From assembly GCF_963677125.1 (NCBI RefSeq), contig NZ_OY781882.1:4238501-4302500 (forward strand): a DNA stretch of 64,000 nt. Reading direction: 5' to 3'. Numbering within the stretch: the stretch's first letter is position 1; each line of letters starts with the position of its first letter. A program made the position numbers and the translations under genes. Below, one piece after another: positions 16,045-25,759 of the stretch. Under the pieces are notes generated by a model that was not told the origin of the DNA, searched no databases, and saw only the letters and a list, made by a program, of their open reading frames with translations. This DNA comes from an uncultured Desulfobacter sp. (GTDB taxonomy: Bacteria; Desulfobacterota; Desulfobacteria; Desulfobacterales; Desulfobacteraceae).

Positions 16045-18399
16045 CTATACGATAAGGGCATGCTCAAGCACTTCGGCCATATTTTCTACATAGACTATAT
16101 CAAGCTGTTTTTGAATCGCTTTGGGAACGTCTATGATATCTTTTTGGTTTTCCTTGCAGAGGATAACTTTTTTAATTCCATTGGCATGGGCTGCCAGAAG
16201 TTTTTCCTTGAGGCCCCCGATGGGCAACACGCGTCCGCGAAGGGTTATTTCCCCTGTCATAGCCGCTGTCCGGCTGACGGGCTGACCAGTGAGAATGGAA
16301 ACGACTGCTGTACACATGGCGATACCGGCTGACGGTCCATCTTTTGGAATGGCCCCTTCGGGTACATGGATATGGATATCTGTATCCTTGTAAAAGTCTT
16401 CTCGGATGTTAAGATCAGCACTTCTTGACCGGACATAGGATACGGCTGCCTGGGCACTTTCTTTCATCACATCCCCAAGCTTGCCGGTAACCATTACATT
16501 TCCTTTGCCTGGCATGGTTACCGCTTCAATGGTTAAAAGTTCGCCTCCTGCCTGGGTCCAAGCGAGTCCGGTAACAATTCCGGTCTTATCTTCTTGTTCC
16601 AGAATGGAATTTCTAAATTTGGTCTGCCCCAGATATTTTGAAATAGTATTTGCTGTGACCTGATGTTTTTTGTGTGTCTGGGTCCGTACAATCTCCGTGG
16701 CAATTTTTCTAAGTACTGAAGATAGTTCACGCTCTAAATTTCTTACTCCGGCTTCTTTGGTGTATTGCTTGATAATCGTCTCTACCGCAGCTTTGGAAAA
16801 AGAGATTTCATAATCACCTAGGCCGTTTTCATGAATTTGTTTAGGAATCAGGTATCCGGTGGCAATCTGGTATTTTTCATAATCGGTATACCCAGGTATT
16901 TGAATTACCTCCATGCGGTCACGCAGGGGGGCGGGGATTTCATGCAGGGTATTTGCAGTAGTGATAAACAAAATTTCAGAAAGATCGTAATCTACCTCAA
17001 GATAATGATCGTTAAAATCTTTGTTTTGTTCAGGGTCCAGTGCCTCCAGGAGGGCAGAAGAGGGATCTCCTCTAAAATCACTGGTCATTTTATCAATTTC
17101 ATCCAGACAGAATACCGGATTATTATATCCCACTTTTTTTAACGTCTGAATAATTTTTCCGGGCATGGCACCGACATAAGTTCTCCGGTGGCCTCGAATT
17201 TCTGCTTCATCGCGGACCCCGCCTAAAGAGACCCGGGCAAATGATCGTCCGGTTGCCGTGGCAACAGACCGGGCAAGGGAGGTTTTGCCAACCCCGGGTG
17301 GGCCCACTAAGCATAGAATCGGCCCTTTTATTTTTTTAACCAGAATTTGAACAGCCAGATACTCAAGGATTCTCTCCTTGGGTTTTTTCAGGCCGTAATG
17401 GTCTTTGTCCAGAATCTGCTCGGCTTTTGAAATTTCATTTTTTACGCGTTTTTTTCGGTACCAGGGCAAGGAGACCAGCCAGTCGATGTAGTTTCTGACT
17501 ACTGTTGCCTCCGAGGAGGTTGCAGCCATTAACTTAAGCTTTTCTAACTCTGTGCGTACAACGCCGGCAGCTTCTTTGGGCATGCGTTTGGCCTTGATCT
17601 TTTTTTCAAGGTCAGCAAATTCGCCACCTTGGCCGTCTTCACCCATTTCCTTTTGAATGGCCCGCATCTGCTCGTTAAGGTAGTGACGTTTTTGAAGTTT
17701 ATCCATCTGTTCTTTAACTCTGCCCTTGATTTTCTGGGACATGGAAAAAACTTCCGTCTCTTTTTGAATAAACTTTAGAAGCAAAAAGAAACGTTCTTCT
17801 ATATCACCACACTCCAACAGCTTCTGCTTATCCTGAACTTTGAAGGGCAGCTGGGCGGCAATGGTATCGGCATACCTCGACGGATACTGTTCAAGGGCAT
17901 CCAGTCCCTTGAAAAAACTTTTGGAAACGACCCCGGACAGGCTGACATAATTTTGGAACGCTTCGTGAACCGTTCGGATGGCCGCTTCGATATTGGCTTC
18001 GGCCAGCGGTTTTTCCTGGACGTCCACATAATCAACAACCTGGAACCCGTCTTGTTCAAGCATTTTTAAGATACAGCCCCGGGCGACCCCCTCAACTAAT
18101 GCCTTTACCGTCCCATCAGGAAGGCGTAGCAATTGGGTGATTCGGGCTTCTGTGCCCACCTGAAAAATATCCTCAATAGTGGGTTTCAGGACTTCAGGAT
18201 CTTGCTGGGTTGTAAGGAAAATTTTTTTATCACTGCCCATGGCCTGGGAAAGCGCCTTGATGGATTTTTCCCTTCCCACAAAAATAGAGGTTGTAACAAA
18301 GGGGAAGAGGACAATATCTCTTAAAGGAACCAGAGGAAGAGTCTTCTTCTCCGTTTCCGAGCTATCCTCGGGATTGAAAAAACGGGAAATACTGATCAT
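16045..18399 (-). CDS. lon: ATP-dependent protease Lon
   Basis: A 784-residue cytosolic AAA+ serine protease. The N-terminal substrate-binding LON domain (LPLVPLRDIVLFPF) is followed by the ATPase (Walker A GPPGVGKTS, FCLDEIDKM) and the protease domain with the catalytic Ser in PKDGPSAG and Lys in GGLKEKLLAA. Length is normal. It follows clpX on the same strand but is separated by 186 bases containing a large palindromic repeat, so it may have its own promoter. The tig-clpP-clpX-lon order is common in Proteobacteria. Confidence 0.97.
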   Translation of the reverse strand: MISISRFFNPEDSSETEKKTLPLVPLRDIVLFPFVTTSIFVGREKSIKALSQAMGSDKKIFLTTQQDPEVLKPTIEDIFQVGTEARITQLLRLPDGTVKALVEGVARGCILKMLEQDGFQVVDYVDVQEKPLAEANIEAAIRTVHEAFQNYVSLSGVVSKSFFKGLDALEQYPSRYADTIAAQLPFKVQDKQKLLECGDIEERFFLLLKFIQKETEVFSMSQKIKGRVKEQMDKLQKRHYLNEQMRAIQKEMGEDGQGGEFADLEKKIKAKRMPKEAAGVVRTELEKLKLMAATSSEATVVRNYIDWLVSLPWYRKKRVKNEISKAEQILDKDHYGLKKPKERILEYLAVQILVKKIKGPILCLVGPPGVGKTSLARSVATATGRSFARVSLGGVRDEAEIRGHRRTYVGAMPGKIIQTLKKVGYNNPVFCLDEIDKMTSDFRGDPSSALLEALDPEQNKDFNDHYLEVDYDLSEILFITTANTLHEIPAPLRDRMEVIQIPGYTDYEKYQIATGYLIPKQIHENGLGDYEISFSKAAVETIIKQYTKEAGVRNLERELSSVLRKIATEIVRTQTHKKHQVTANTISKYLGQTKFRNSILEQEDKTGIVTGLAWTQAGGELLTIEAVTMPGKGNVMVTGKLGDVMKESAQAAVSYVRSRSADLNIREDFYKDTDIHIHVPEGAIPKDGPSAGIAMCTAVVSILTGQPVSRTAAMTGEITLRGRVLPIGGLKEKLLAAHANGIKKVILCKENQKDIIDVPKAIQKQLDIVYVENMAEVLEHALIV

Positions 18400-18446
18400 G
18401 GATGCACTCTTTCTATTTAATGCCTGACCAAAAGCCCGTGTCTATA

Positions 18447-18573
18447 CAAAAAGTTGCCCAGATGCATGGCGCATAAAAAATCTAAGACCAGTGCCGCTTC
18501 ACGGTTGTGCCGTCGGCTTCTCGTGGTTTGATAAATTTTTGTGTCTACACCGCAGCAGATGGACAACTTTTTG
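18447..18573. repeat. Palindromic intergenic repeat, copy 2
   Basis: Left arm 18447-18472 and right arm 18551-18573 share the core AAAAAGTTGYCCA as inverted repeats around about 78 bases of internal sequence. It fills most of the gap between the clpX stop and the lon start. Homologous arms lie at 2118-2172 and 57022-57129. Confidence 0.72.
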
Positions 18574-18585
18574 TTCAAACACTCT

Positions 18586-19845
18586 TTAAGCCTGCTTTTT
18601 GGGCTGTTCGTACAGTAGGATGGGGTCCTCGTTGTTTGATACCACTTCTTCACCCACTACGCACTCAACCACATCTTTTTTGGAAGGGATTTCATACATG
18701 ATATCCATCATGGTTTCCTCCATAATAGCACGTAGTCCGCGGGCTCCGGATTTTCTGGCCACGGCTTCCTTGGCCATGGCTTCAAGCGCCTCATCGGTAA
18801 ACTGCAGGTTTACCCCTTCAACGCGAAAAAGTTCCTGGTATTGTCGAACCAAGGCATTCTTGGGTTCTGTCAAAATTTTGACCAAAGACGATTCATTAAG
18901 TTCCCCTATGGACGTTATGATAGGCAGACGCCCTAAAAATTCGGGGATTAAACCGAATTTAATCAAATCTTCCGGCTTAACCTGCTCCAGGAGTTCTCCG
19001 ATGTTTATCTCTTTTTTATCTGCGATTTTGGCGCCGAACCCCATGGTTTTTTGGGTTAAACGACGCTCAATCACTTTTTCGAGACCGGTAAAGGTTCCGC
19101 CGCAGATAAACAGGATGTTGGATGTATCCACCTTGACATAATCCTGCTGGGGATGTTTCCTGCCCCCTTTGGGAGGAACAGAGGCAATAGTGCCCTCGAT
19201 AATTTTGAGCAAGGCCTGCTGGACCCCCTCTCCGGAGACATCCCTGGTAATTGAAGGATTGTCCCCTCGTTGGGATATTTTGTCTATCTCATCAATGTAG
19301 ATGATACCCTTTTGGGCCTTTTCAATGTCGTAATCCGCATTCTGAACTAGAGATAGGACGATATTTTCCACATCCTCTCCAACATAGCCGGCCTCAGTCA
19401 GGGCAGTCGCATCAGCGATGGCAAAGGGGACATCCAAAAATCGGGCGAGGGTCTGGGCCAGAAGGGTTTTTCCACATCCGGTCGGACCGATAATCAGGAT
19501 ATTGCTTTTTTGAATCTCGACATCTTCATCGCTTTTTGCAAGATGTGAGGCCAGGCGTTTATAATGATTATAAACCGCCACGGATAAGACCTTTTTTGCA
19601 CGATCCTGTTCTATAATGTATGCGTCAAGCTGATCTTTGATCTGCTTGGGCACCATAAACTCCTTGGCTTCCTTTGGTTCGACAGCCAACTCTTTTTCTT
19701 CATCTTCGATAATCTCACCGCACAGCTTAATGCACTCATTGCAGATATAGACGCTGGGCCCGGCTATCAGTTTTTTTACTTCCTTTTGGTTTTTTCCACA
19801 GAATGAACAGAAAAACTGATCGTTTGTATCATCTTTTTTGGCCAT
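18586..19845 (-). CDS. clpX: ClpXP protease ATPase subunit ClpX
   Basis: A 419-residue AAA+ unfoldase that feeds tagged proteins to ClpP. The N-terminal zinc-binding domain (CSFCGKNQ ... ICNECIKLC) is intact. Walker A GPTGCGKT, Walker B IIYIDEIDK, and the IGF-type loop region before the C-terminal small domain are present. It starts 3 bases after the clpP stop, so the two are translationally linked in the normal clpP-clpX order. Confidence 0.97.
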   Translation of the reverse strand: MAKKDDTNDQFFCSFCGKNQKEVKKLIAGPSVYICNECIKLCGEIIEDEEKELAVEPKEAKEFMVPKQIKDQLDAYIIEQDRAKKVLSVAVYNHYKRLASHLAKSDEDVEIQKSNILIIGPTGCGKTLLAQTLARFLDVPFAIADATALTEAGYVGEDVENIVLSLVQNADYDIEKAQKGIIYIDEIDKISQRGDNPSITRDVSGEGVQQALLKIIEGTIASVPPKGGRKHPQQDYVKVDTSNILFICGGTFTGLEKVIERRLTQKTMGFGAKIADKKEINIGELLEQVKPEDLIKFGLIPEFLGRLPIITSIGELNESSLVKILTEPKNALVRQYQELFRVEGVNLQFTDEALEAMAKEAVARKSGARGLRAIMEETMMDIMYEIPSKKDVVECVVGEEVVSNNEDPILLYEQPKKQA

Positions 19846-19848
19846 ATT

Positions 19849-20475
19849 TTATGACTCCTTTGACGCCTCCTGCTCAGAGGCCTTTTCCAATTGGCTTCTG
19901 TCACTGACCACACGGTCAATAATGCCGTATTCCAAGGCTTGCTCTCCGGACATGAAAAAATCACGTTCCGTATCCGCCGCAACCTTTTCAAGGTCCTGCC
20001 CCGTATGTTTTGATAAAATTTCGTTCAAAGAATCTTTCATTCTTAAAATTTCAGTTGCCTGAATCTTGATGTCAGTTGCCTGGCCCTGAGCACCTCCCAG
20101 CGGCTGGTGAATCATTATCCTGGCATTGGGCAGGGCGAACCGTTTGCCGGAAGTTCCGGCAGTAAGAAGCAACGCCCCCATACTGGCTGCCTGGCCGATA
20201 CACACTGTTGCCACATCCGGCTTAATGTACTGCATGGTGTCATAGATAGCCATACCTGCTGTCACAACGCCGCCAGGAGAATTAATATAAAAATTGATAT
20301 CTTTTTCAGGATCTTCGGATTCAAGAAACAGCATCTGCGCAACAATGAGGTTGGCAATTTCATTGTCTATGGCTGATCCCAGAAAAATAATTCTGTCTTT
20401 TAAAAGCCGGGAATAGATATCATATGCACGTTCTCCTCTGTTGCTCTGCTCAACAACCATTGGAATAAGGGGCAC
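19849..20475 (-). CDS. clpP: ATP-dependent Clp protease proteolytic subunit
   Basis: A 208-residue serine protease subunit that assembles into the two-ring chamber. The nucleophile Ser lies in GQAASMGALLLTAG, the His in NARIMIHQPLGGAQGQATD, and the N-terminal VVEQSNRGERAYDIYSRLL is the usual mature start region. Length is normal. It is upstream of clpX and 192 bases downstream of tig. Confidence 0.98.
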   Translation of the reverse strand: MPLIPMVVEQSNRGERAYDIYSRLLKDRIIFLGSAIDNEIANLIVAQMLFLESEDPEKDINFYINSPGGVVTAGMAIYDTMQYIKPDVATVCIGQAASMGALLLTAGTSGKRFALPNARIMIHQPLGGAQGQATDIKIQATEILRMKDSLNEILSKHTGQDLEKVAADTERDFFMSGEQALEYGIIDRVVSDRSQLEKASEQEASKES

Positions 20476-20542
20476 GATTTAACTCCTTGTCATGATCTAA
20501 ATATATGTTTTTAATCTTGTTGCCGTCCAAGCAGTTAAGATA

Positions 20543-20560
20543 AATTGACCCACGTCAATT
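20543..20560. promoter_or_regulatory. 18-base palindrome upstream of clpP, candidate operator
   Basis: AATTGAC and GTCAATT flank CCAC as a perfect inverted repeat, 68 bases upstream of the clpP start. A second, looser pair (GGGTTGA at 20569 and TCAACCC at 20599) lies nearer tig and may be part of the tig 3' end. No named regulator can be assigned. Confidence 0.4.
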
Positions 20561-20667
20561 ACTTCTATGGGTTGACCCCGACCAATTAACAATCAGTCTC
20601 AACCCACAAAAAATATAAAAGCAGTTCAAAGAAATCTTGGCACTTTTATTTAAAACTTACGGATTTT

Positions 20668-22014
20668 TTAAGCTTGTGTACCTTCTTCTTCAGTTTGCTC
20701 ATCAGCTGCTTGGGATTCATCCGGCGTCACTTCAACTACGTTACTCTTTTCTATTATAAGATCAACGGCCTTTTTTTCAAGCTGGGTGTGTTTATAATAT
20801 TCAAGTTGACGCGGGTCCATGTTGAAAAAATTCTTGATGGCGTCCTTTGTCGCACTCATTGCCTGGGCCATCTCTTCAAAACCGGCGTCAAGTTCTTCGT
20901 CGCTGAGCTCCATCTTTTCCTGGTCAATTATTTTACCCAGGATCAGATGTCGACGCGCCTGTTTTTCAGCCACATCTCTGTATTTTTCCTGCATGATTTC
21001 ACGGGTTAAGCCGACGTCTTCAAGGGATGTATTGTTCTGGGCATAGGCCTGTTCCGTTTCTGAGATAATGCCGTCAAGCTCACCTTCAATCAGGGCGTCA
21101 GGGACTTGAAAATCTATTTTTTCGAGTATCTGGGTAAAAACCTGCTCACTCATTTCATGCTTGACCCGCTGAATAATTCCTTTTTCAAGATTGTCTCGGA
21201 TGGCCGTTTTTACGTCTTCAAGGGTTTCGTATTGATCAAGGTCTTTTACCAGATCATCATTGGCCTCAGGCAGCACCTCTTCCTGAATTTCCTTGAGCGT
21301 CACTTTATATTGAATCGTTTTTCCTTTCAGATTCTCATCATGAAAATCCTCTGCGTAAACCACTTCAATATCCAGGTCCTGAACCGGAATTGCCCCGATA
21401 AGTTTTTCGGAAAATTCTTTGGGCAACGGCTCCATATTGAGGGCTGTAACATAATTTTCAACTTTGGGGGTATGCTCAAAGGCTTCGCCATTTAAAAAGC
21501 CCTCATAATCAATCAGAACAAAGTCGCCTTCTTTGACCGGACGATCTTCTTCAACCTTCTGCTTTGTGGCCATGGTCTTTTGCAGCATATATATCTGGCT
21601 TTCAATCTCAGCCTCGCTTACTTCATAAAGCGTTTTTTTAATTTCAAGGCCTTGGAAATCGATATCATCCAGTTCGGGTTTAACTTCCACAGTGATCTCA
21701 AACGAATAATCAGCATCCGGCTTGAGCTCCGGAGGGTCAAGTTGGGGCCCGCCAACAATATCTAACTTATGATTTTCAACTGCTTCAACAAAAGCCTCCT
21801 GGATCAGGCGCGGGGCAACCTCGGCATGAACGTCTGCGGCAAACCGGTTTTCAAGCACTTTTCTGGGAACTTTTCCTTTTCGAAAACCTTTGATATCAGC
21901 CTTTTTTTTCAAATCGGCATAGGCTTTATTCAGCTCTTTGGAAATTGTTTCCTTAGGAATTTCAAAAGAAAGCACTTTTTTAATACTGCTCTGATCTTCG
22001 ATTTTTACCTGCAT
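20668..22014 (-). CDS. tig: Trigger factor
   Basis: A 448-residue ribosome-associated chaperone and prolyl isomerase. The ribosome-binding signature GFRKGKVPRKVLE lies near residue 41, followed by the FKBP-like domain (VKEGDFVLIDYEGFLNG) and a long helical C-terminal chaperone domain. The C-terminus ends in an acidic tail. It is the first gene of the tig-clpP-clpX-lon run. Confidence 0.96.
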   Translation of the reverse strand: MQVKIEDQSSIKKVLSFEIPKETISKELNKAYADLKKKADIKGFRKGKVPRKVLENRFAADVHAEVAPRLIQEAFVEAVENHKLDIVGGPQLDPPELKPDADYSFEITVEVKPELDDIDFQGLEIKKTLYEVSEAEIESQIYMLQKTMATKQKVEEDRPVKEGDFVLIDYEGFLNGEAFEHTPKVENYVTALNMEPLPKEFSEKLIGAIPVQDLDIEVVYAEDFHDENLKGKTIQYKVTLKEIQEEVLPEANDDLVKDLDQYETLEDVKTAIRDNLEKGIIQRVKHEMSEQVFTQILEKIDFQVPDALIEGELDGIISETEQAYAQNNTSLEDVGLTREIMQEKYRDVAEKQARRHLILGKIIDQEKMELSDEELDAGFEEMAQAMSATKDAIKNFFNMDPRQLEYYKHTQLEKKAVDLIIEKSNVVEVTPDESQAADEQTEEEGTQA

Positions 22015-22097
22015 GATTTTGTCCTGTTATTTCCTGTTAATTGGCGTTAATCTACTGAACGCACCTTCAAAAATAAAAATTATACCCTAACTGATTT

Positions 22098-22125
22098 ATT
22101 ATACGGTACAAACACATTACACAAA
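22098..22125 (-). promoter_or_regulatory. Candidate promoter of tig
   Basis: A perfect -10 box TATAAT on the minus strand (22103-22098) lies 84 bases before the tig start. The -35 match (TTTGTG at 22125-22120, 16-base spacer) is weak. Confidence 0.4.
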
Positions 22126-22259
22126 GTTAACTAAAATACCCTGTCTTCATGGTGGTGTCAAGGAAATTGCCATCCCGTAGATAAGGGGCAAAGCCCGAAC
22201 TATGTAACCTTTTAATCCCTTTTACAATCATGGGAAGGACCTGGCCGGAAAAAATGATC

Positions 22260-22288
22260 TTGATTTTTTTTATGCCAGGTGATAAATA
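22260..22288 (+). promoter_or_regulatory. Candidate promoter of tRNA-Pro
   Basis: TTGATT (22260-22265), 17-base spacer, TAAATA (22283-22288), placed about 20 bases before the mature tRNA. Confidence 0.45.
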
Positions 22289-22308
22289 GTCCTGTCATTT
22301 CTGATTAT

Positions 22309-22386
<78 letters not shown>

Positions 22387-22411
22387 TTAATTCCCCAATA
22401 TGCTGTTTCCA

Positions 22412-22721
22412 AAAATAAAATACTCATGATCAGTTTTCGCATGGGTTTTATTTACGTTGTAAGCCGCCATTAGACAAACACACGAGCCTCTTCCATATTT
22501 TGAGGGTTGCCAATTGTGTTCTGCTTCATGTTATTTGCATTTCCTGCTTTATCTTTTAACTCGGCTATGCGGTCCCAGTCGTTTAAATTCCCCTTGTATT
22601 TTGGTTGTCTTGAGTTTGTTCAGAGCGTTGTAAGCAAGGAAAGGCCTTGCTTTATTCGCTTGTTGTCGAGCTTCTTCTCCAATAAGACCTTGAAACATAA
22701 CATGAAGCAATTTTAAGTTGT
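22412..22721. other. Non-coding stretch between tRNA-Pro and the ssb terminator
   Basis: About 310 bases without a gene I can support. At 22412-22453 an AT-rich stem (AAATAAAA and CATG paired with CATG and TTTTATTT) is a plausible tRNA-Pro terminator. A 49-codon minus-strand frame at 22549-22698 has no recognisable homology or clear ribosome binding site and was not called. Confidence 0.4.
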
Positions 22722-22762
22722 AAAATAAAAAACGGCGTATATTTAAAAATATACACCGCAGT
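22722..22762 (-). terminator. Terminator of the dnaN-gyrB-ssb run
   Basis: On the minus strand, CGGTGTATATTT pairs with AAATATACGCCG (one G-U), followed by TTTTTTATTTT. Confidence 0.88.
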
Positions 22763-22787
22763 TTTACAAAAAAATAATTGGTACTGT

Positions 22788-23321
22788 CTAAAACGGGATA
22801 TCGTCATCCGGAATGGATGGGCCATGCCCGTCCTGCATGCCGGGTTGGGCTGGTCCCTGGAAATTATCCGAATTGGGCGTGGGCCGGTTTGGGGTATATC
22901 CACCGCCTCCCCCGCCGCCGGAATTCGGCTGATTCTGATATCCGCCTCTTTGGTAATCGGCCCCGCTTGGGCCGGGCTGGCCGACGTCGTCCCGGCTGCC
23001 TAAAAACATGAAGTTTGAAATGACAATTTCCGTGGTGTAATGGGTTTGGCCATCTCTTTCCCAGGACCGGGTCTGCAGGCGTCCTTCTATATATACTTGT
23101 TTTCCTTTGGATAGGTATTTTTCACAGGTTTCAGCTTGTTTGCCGAATACGACGATTCTGTGCCATTCGGTCCTTTCCTGGCGTTCTCCTGTATTTTTGT
23201 CCGTCCATTGTTCACTGGTCGCCAAGGAAAAATTTACCATAGCCAATCCTTGCTGCGTATATCTGATTTCAGGGTCTCTTCCCAACCTGCCGATAAGCAT
23301 GACCTTATTTAATCCTGCCAT
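22788..23321 (-). CDS. ssb: Single-stranded DNA-binding protein
   Basis: A 177-residue OB-fold protein that coats single-stranded DNA during replication and repair. The N-terminal domain (MAGLNKVMLIGRLGRDPEIR, then NFSLATSEQW and EWHRIVVFGKQAE) is typical. The glycine/proline/asparagine-rich linker ends in the acidic DDDIPF tip that recruits partner proteins. It follows gyrB by 23 bases and is closed by a strong terminator. Confidence 0.97.
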   Translation of the reverse strand: MAGLNKVMLIGRLGRDPEIRYTQQGLAMVNFSLATSEQWTDKNTGERQERTEWHRIVVFGKQAETCEKYLSKGKQVYIEGRLQTRSWERDGQTHYTTEIVISNFMFLGSRDDVGQPGPSGADYQRGGYQNQPNSGGGGGGGYTPNRPTPNSDNFQGPAQPGMQDGHGPSIPDDDIPF

Positions 23322-23344
23322 ATTAAATTCTCCTTTTTATTTAA

Positions 23345-25759
23345 TTAATAATCCAGGGAAGATACTTCCAACGCATGCTTCTGGATAAAATTACGCCGGG
23401 GCTCTACCTCTTCGCCCATGAGCAGGGTAAATATCTCGTCAGCTTTTTCCGCATCTTCAATATCTACCTTGAGCATAATACGTTTTTCTGGATTCATGGT
23501 GGTTTCCCACAGCTGATCCGCATTCATTTCACCCAGGCCTTTGTATCGTTGTATATTGATGCCCTTTTTGGCTTCGGCCATGAGGAATTCATAGAGGCCA
23601 TTTAAATCATCAAGAGTGGTTACGGTTTTTGCGTCCGCTGCCCTTGAAGAGATAGAAAAGGGTGGTTGGTTCAAATCTTTTATTTTTTCATAGGCCTGGC
23701 GCATTTTTTGATAGTCGTTGGTACCGAGGATATCTCTTCCCACACGCAACAGTTTTGTCTGCCCTGTGTTGTCTAGAATATCCATTTCATAAATGTTGCG
23801 CTCCTCATCAAATTCGATCTGCTGGGGGGCGTATCCTCTATCTTGGAGCATTCCGGACAAGGTTTCCAGGTTGATTTTTTCTTCTAGGAATCGCTTTGAA
23901 CTGACCCCTTCCTCGATCAGGGTAAACAAAAGATCGGTATCATAATCGCGTTTATGAAGCTGGTTCATGTTGTTGTAGTAATCTGTCATGTTTTGCAGGA
24001 ATGCATAGAAATCATCCTCGGTCAGAGGTGTGTCCTGGTTGTTGAGGACGATCTGTTTCTGGGATGCAATTCTGCGGATCAGGTAATCGGCGTATTCATT
24101 TTCATTTTTCAGATATACACCGTTTTTCCTTGATCCCACCCTGAAAAGCGGGGGTTGGGCAATATATAGATAACCGTTTGATATCAAATCCGGCATCTGG
24201 CGGTAAAAAAAGGTGAGCAGCAGTGTTCGGATGTGTGAGCCGTCCACGTCCGCATCGGTCATGATCACCACTTTATGATAGCGGATTTTTTCTATGTTAT
24301 ACTCTTCCCTGCCCGCGCCTGTACCTAACACCGTGATGATGTTTTTTATTTCGTCGCTTCGAAGAATTTTATCGAACCGCGCTTTTTCCACATTGAGGAT
24401 TTTACCTTTTAATGGAAGGATGGCCTGAAAACGCCGGTCCCGGCCTTGTTTGGCAGACCCGCCTGCAGAATCGCCCTCCACGAGGAACAGTTCACGCTCT
24501 GCAGGGTCGGCAAACTGGCATTCAGCAAGCTTGCCCGGCAGTGTGGAATCAAGCAGTGTCCCTTTTTTACGGGCAAGTTCCCTGGCCCGCTTGGCCGCAT
24601 CCCTGGCCCGTGCCGCATCCACGCCCTTGGCGATGATTTTTTTGGCGACATTGGGATTTTCTTCCAGGAATTGGGCCAGTTTTTCGTTAAGTAGGGATTC
24701 AACAATGCCTTTGACCTCATTGTTCCCTAGTTTTGTCTTGGTCTGACCTTCAAACTGGGGTTCCATGAGTTTGACCGATATGATGACGGCCAACCCCTCT
24801 CTCATGTCATCGCCACCGATTTTGATGTTCTGCATGTTTTTGGGTAGATTGCTGTTGCCTGAAATATAGGCATTCACCGTACGGGTCAGGGCCCCTTTAA
24901 ACCCGGATACATGGAATCCGCCTTCAATAGTTCTGATGTTGTTGGCAAACGAGTACAGTTTTTCCTTGAAGGTATCATTGTACTGAATGGCCACCTCTAT
25001 CTGAACATCATTTTTATCCCCTTCAATATGAATGGGATCGTGCAGCGGGGTAGACGCCCGGTTCAGGTATTCCACAAAGGAGATAAGCCCCCCTTCATAA
25101 TGAAAGTCATCTTTCTGGGCAGATCGTTCGTCCTCAATAACAATTCTGACACCTTTGTTCAAAAAGGCAAGTTCCCGCATACGCCGGCACAGGGTGTCAT
25201 AGCTGAACTCGTTTTGATTCATAATGGTAAAATCCGGGGAAAACGTGATCCGGGTTCCCCTTTTTTCCGTATCACCAAGGACTTCAAGTTCAGTTAGTTT
25301 GTGGCCTTTGGAATAGGTCTGGTTGTAGATTTTACCGTTCTTGAACACCTCCATGGCCAGGTGTTCGGACAGGGCATTGACGACGGAGATCCCCACACCA
25401 TGCAGGCCGCCGGAGACTTTATAGGCATCCTTATCGAATTTGCCGCCGGCATGGAGTTTGGTCATGACCACCTCGCAGGCCGGTATGTTTTCGGTTTCGT
25501 GCATTTCAACCGGGATACCTCGGCCGTTGTCTTCCACGCTCACCGACATATCTTCATGAATGGTGACAAAAACCGTGTCGCAATATCCTGCCATGGCCTC
25601 ATCAATGCAATTGTCCACCACCTCATATACGAGATGATGCAGGCCTTCAAGGTCCACGTTGCCGATATACATGGACGGTCTTTTCCGGACAGCTTCAAGG
25701 CCCTCTAATACTTTGATGGCACCTGCGCCGTAATCTTTACTTCCTTGATTTTTATTCAT
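23345..25759 (-). CDS. gyrB: DNA gyrase subunit B
   Basis: An 804-residue ATPase subunit of gyrase. It shows the GHKL ATP site (VYEVVDNCIDEAMAGY, VEDNGRGIPV, GLHGVGISVVNALS), the TOPRIM motif LVEGDSAGGSAKQGRDRRFQ with the DADVDGSHIRTLLLTFF segment, and the C-terminal QRYKGLGEMN. The acceptor KVIMTDADVDG supports gyrase rather than topoisomerase IV, as does the dnaN neighbour. Its ATG overlaps the dnaN stop by 4 bases. Confidence 0.96.
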   Translation of the reverse strand: MNKNQGSKDYGAGAIKVLEGLEAVRKRPSMYIGNVDLEGLHHLVYEVVDNCIDEAMAGYCDTVFVTIHEDMSVSVEDNGRGIPVEMHETENIPACEVVMTKLHAGGKFDKDAYKVSGGLHGVGISVVNALSEHLAMEVFKNGKIYNQTYSKGHKLTELEVLGDTEKRGTRITFSPDFTIMNQNEFSYDTLCRRMRELAFLNKGVRIVIEDERSAQKDDFHYEGGLISFVEYLNRASTPLHDPIHIEGDKNDVQIEVAIQYNDTFKEKLYSFANNIRTIEGGFHVSGFKGALTRTVNAYISGNSNLPKNMQNIKIGGDDMREGLAVIISVKLMEPQFEGQTKTKLGNNEVKGIVESLLNEKLAQFLEENPNVAKKIIAKGVDAARARDAAKRARELARKKGTLLDSTLPGKLAECQFADPAERELFLVEGDSAGGSAKQGRDRRFQAILPLKGKILNVEKARFDKILRSDEIKNIITVLGTGAGREEYNIEKIRYHKVVIMTDADVDGSHIRTLLLTFFYRQMPDLISNGYLYIAQPPLFRVGSRKNGVYLKNENEYADYLIRRIASQKQIVLNNQDTPLTEDDFYAFLQNMTDYYNNMNQLHKRDYDTDLLFTLIEEGVSSKRFLEEKINLETLSGMLQDRGYAPQQIEFDEERNIYEMDILDNTGQTKLLRVGRDILGTNDYQKMRQAYEKIKDLNQPPFSISSRAADAKTVTTLDDLNGLYEFLMAEAKKGINIQRYKGLGEMNADQLWETTMNPEKRIMLKVDIEDAEKADEIFTLLMGEEVEPRRNFIQKHALEVSSLDY

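Noticed and set aside
22549..22698. A 49-codon minus-strand frame between tRNA-Pro and ssb
   Set aside because: No ribosome binding site, no recognisable homology, and ordinary non-coding surroundings.
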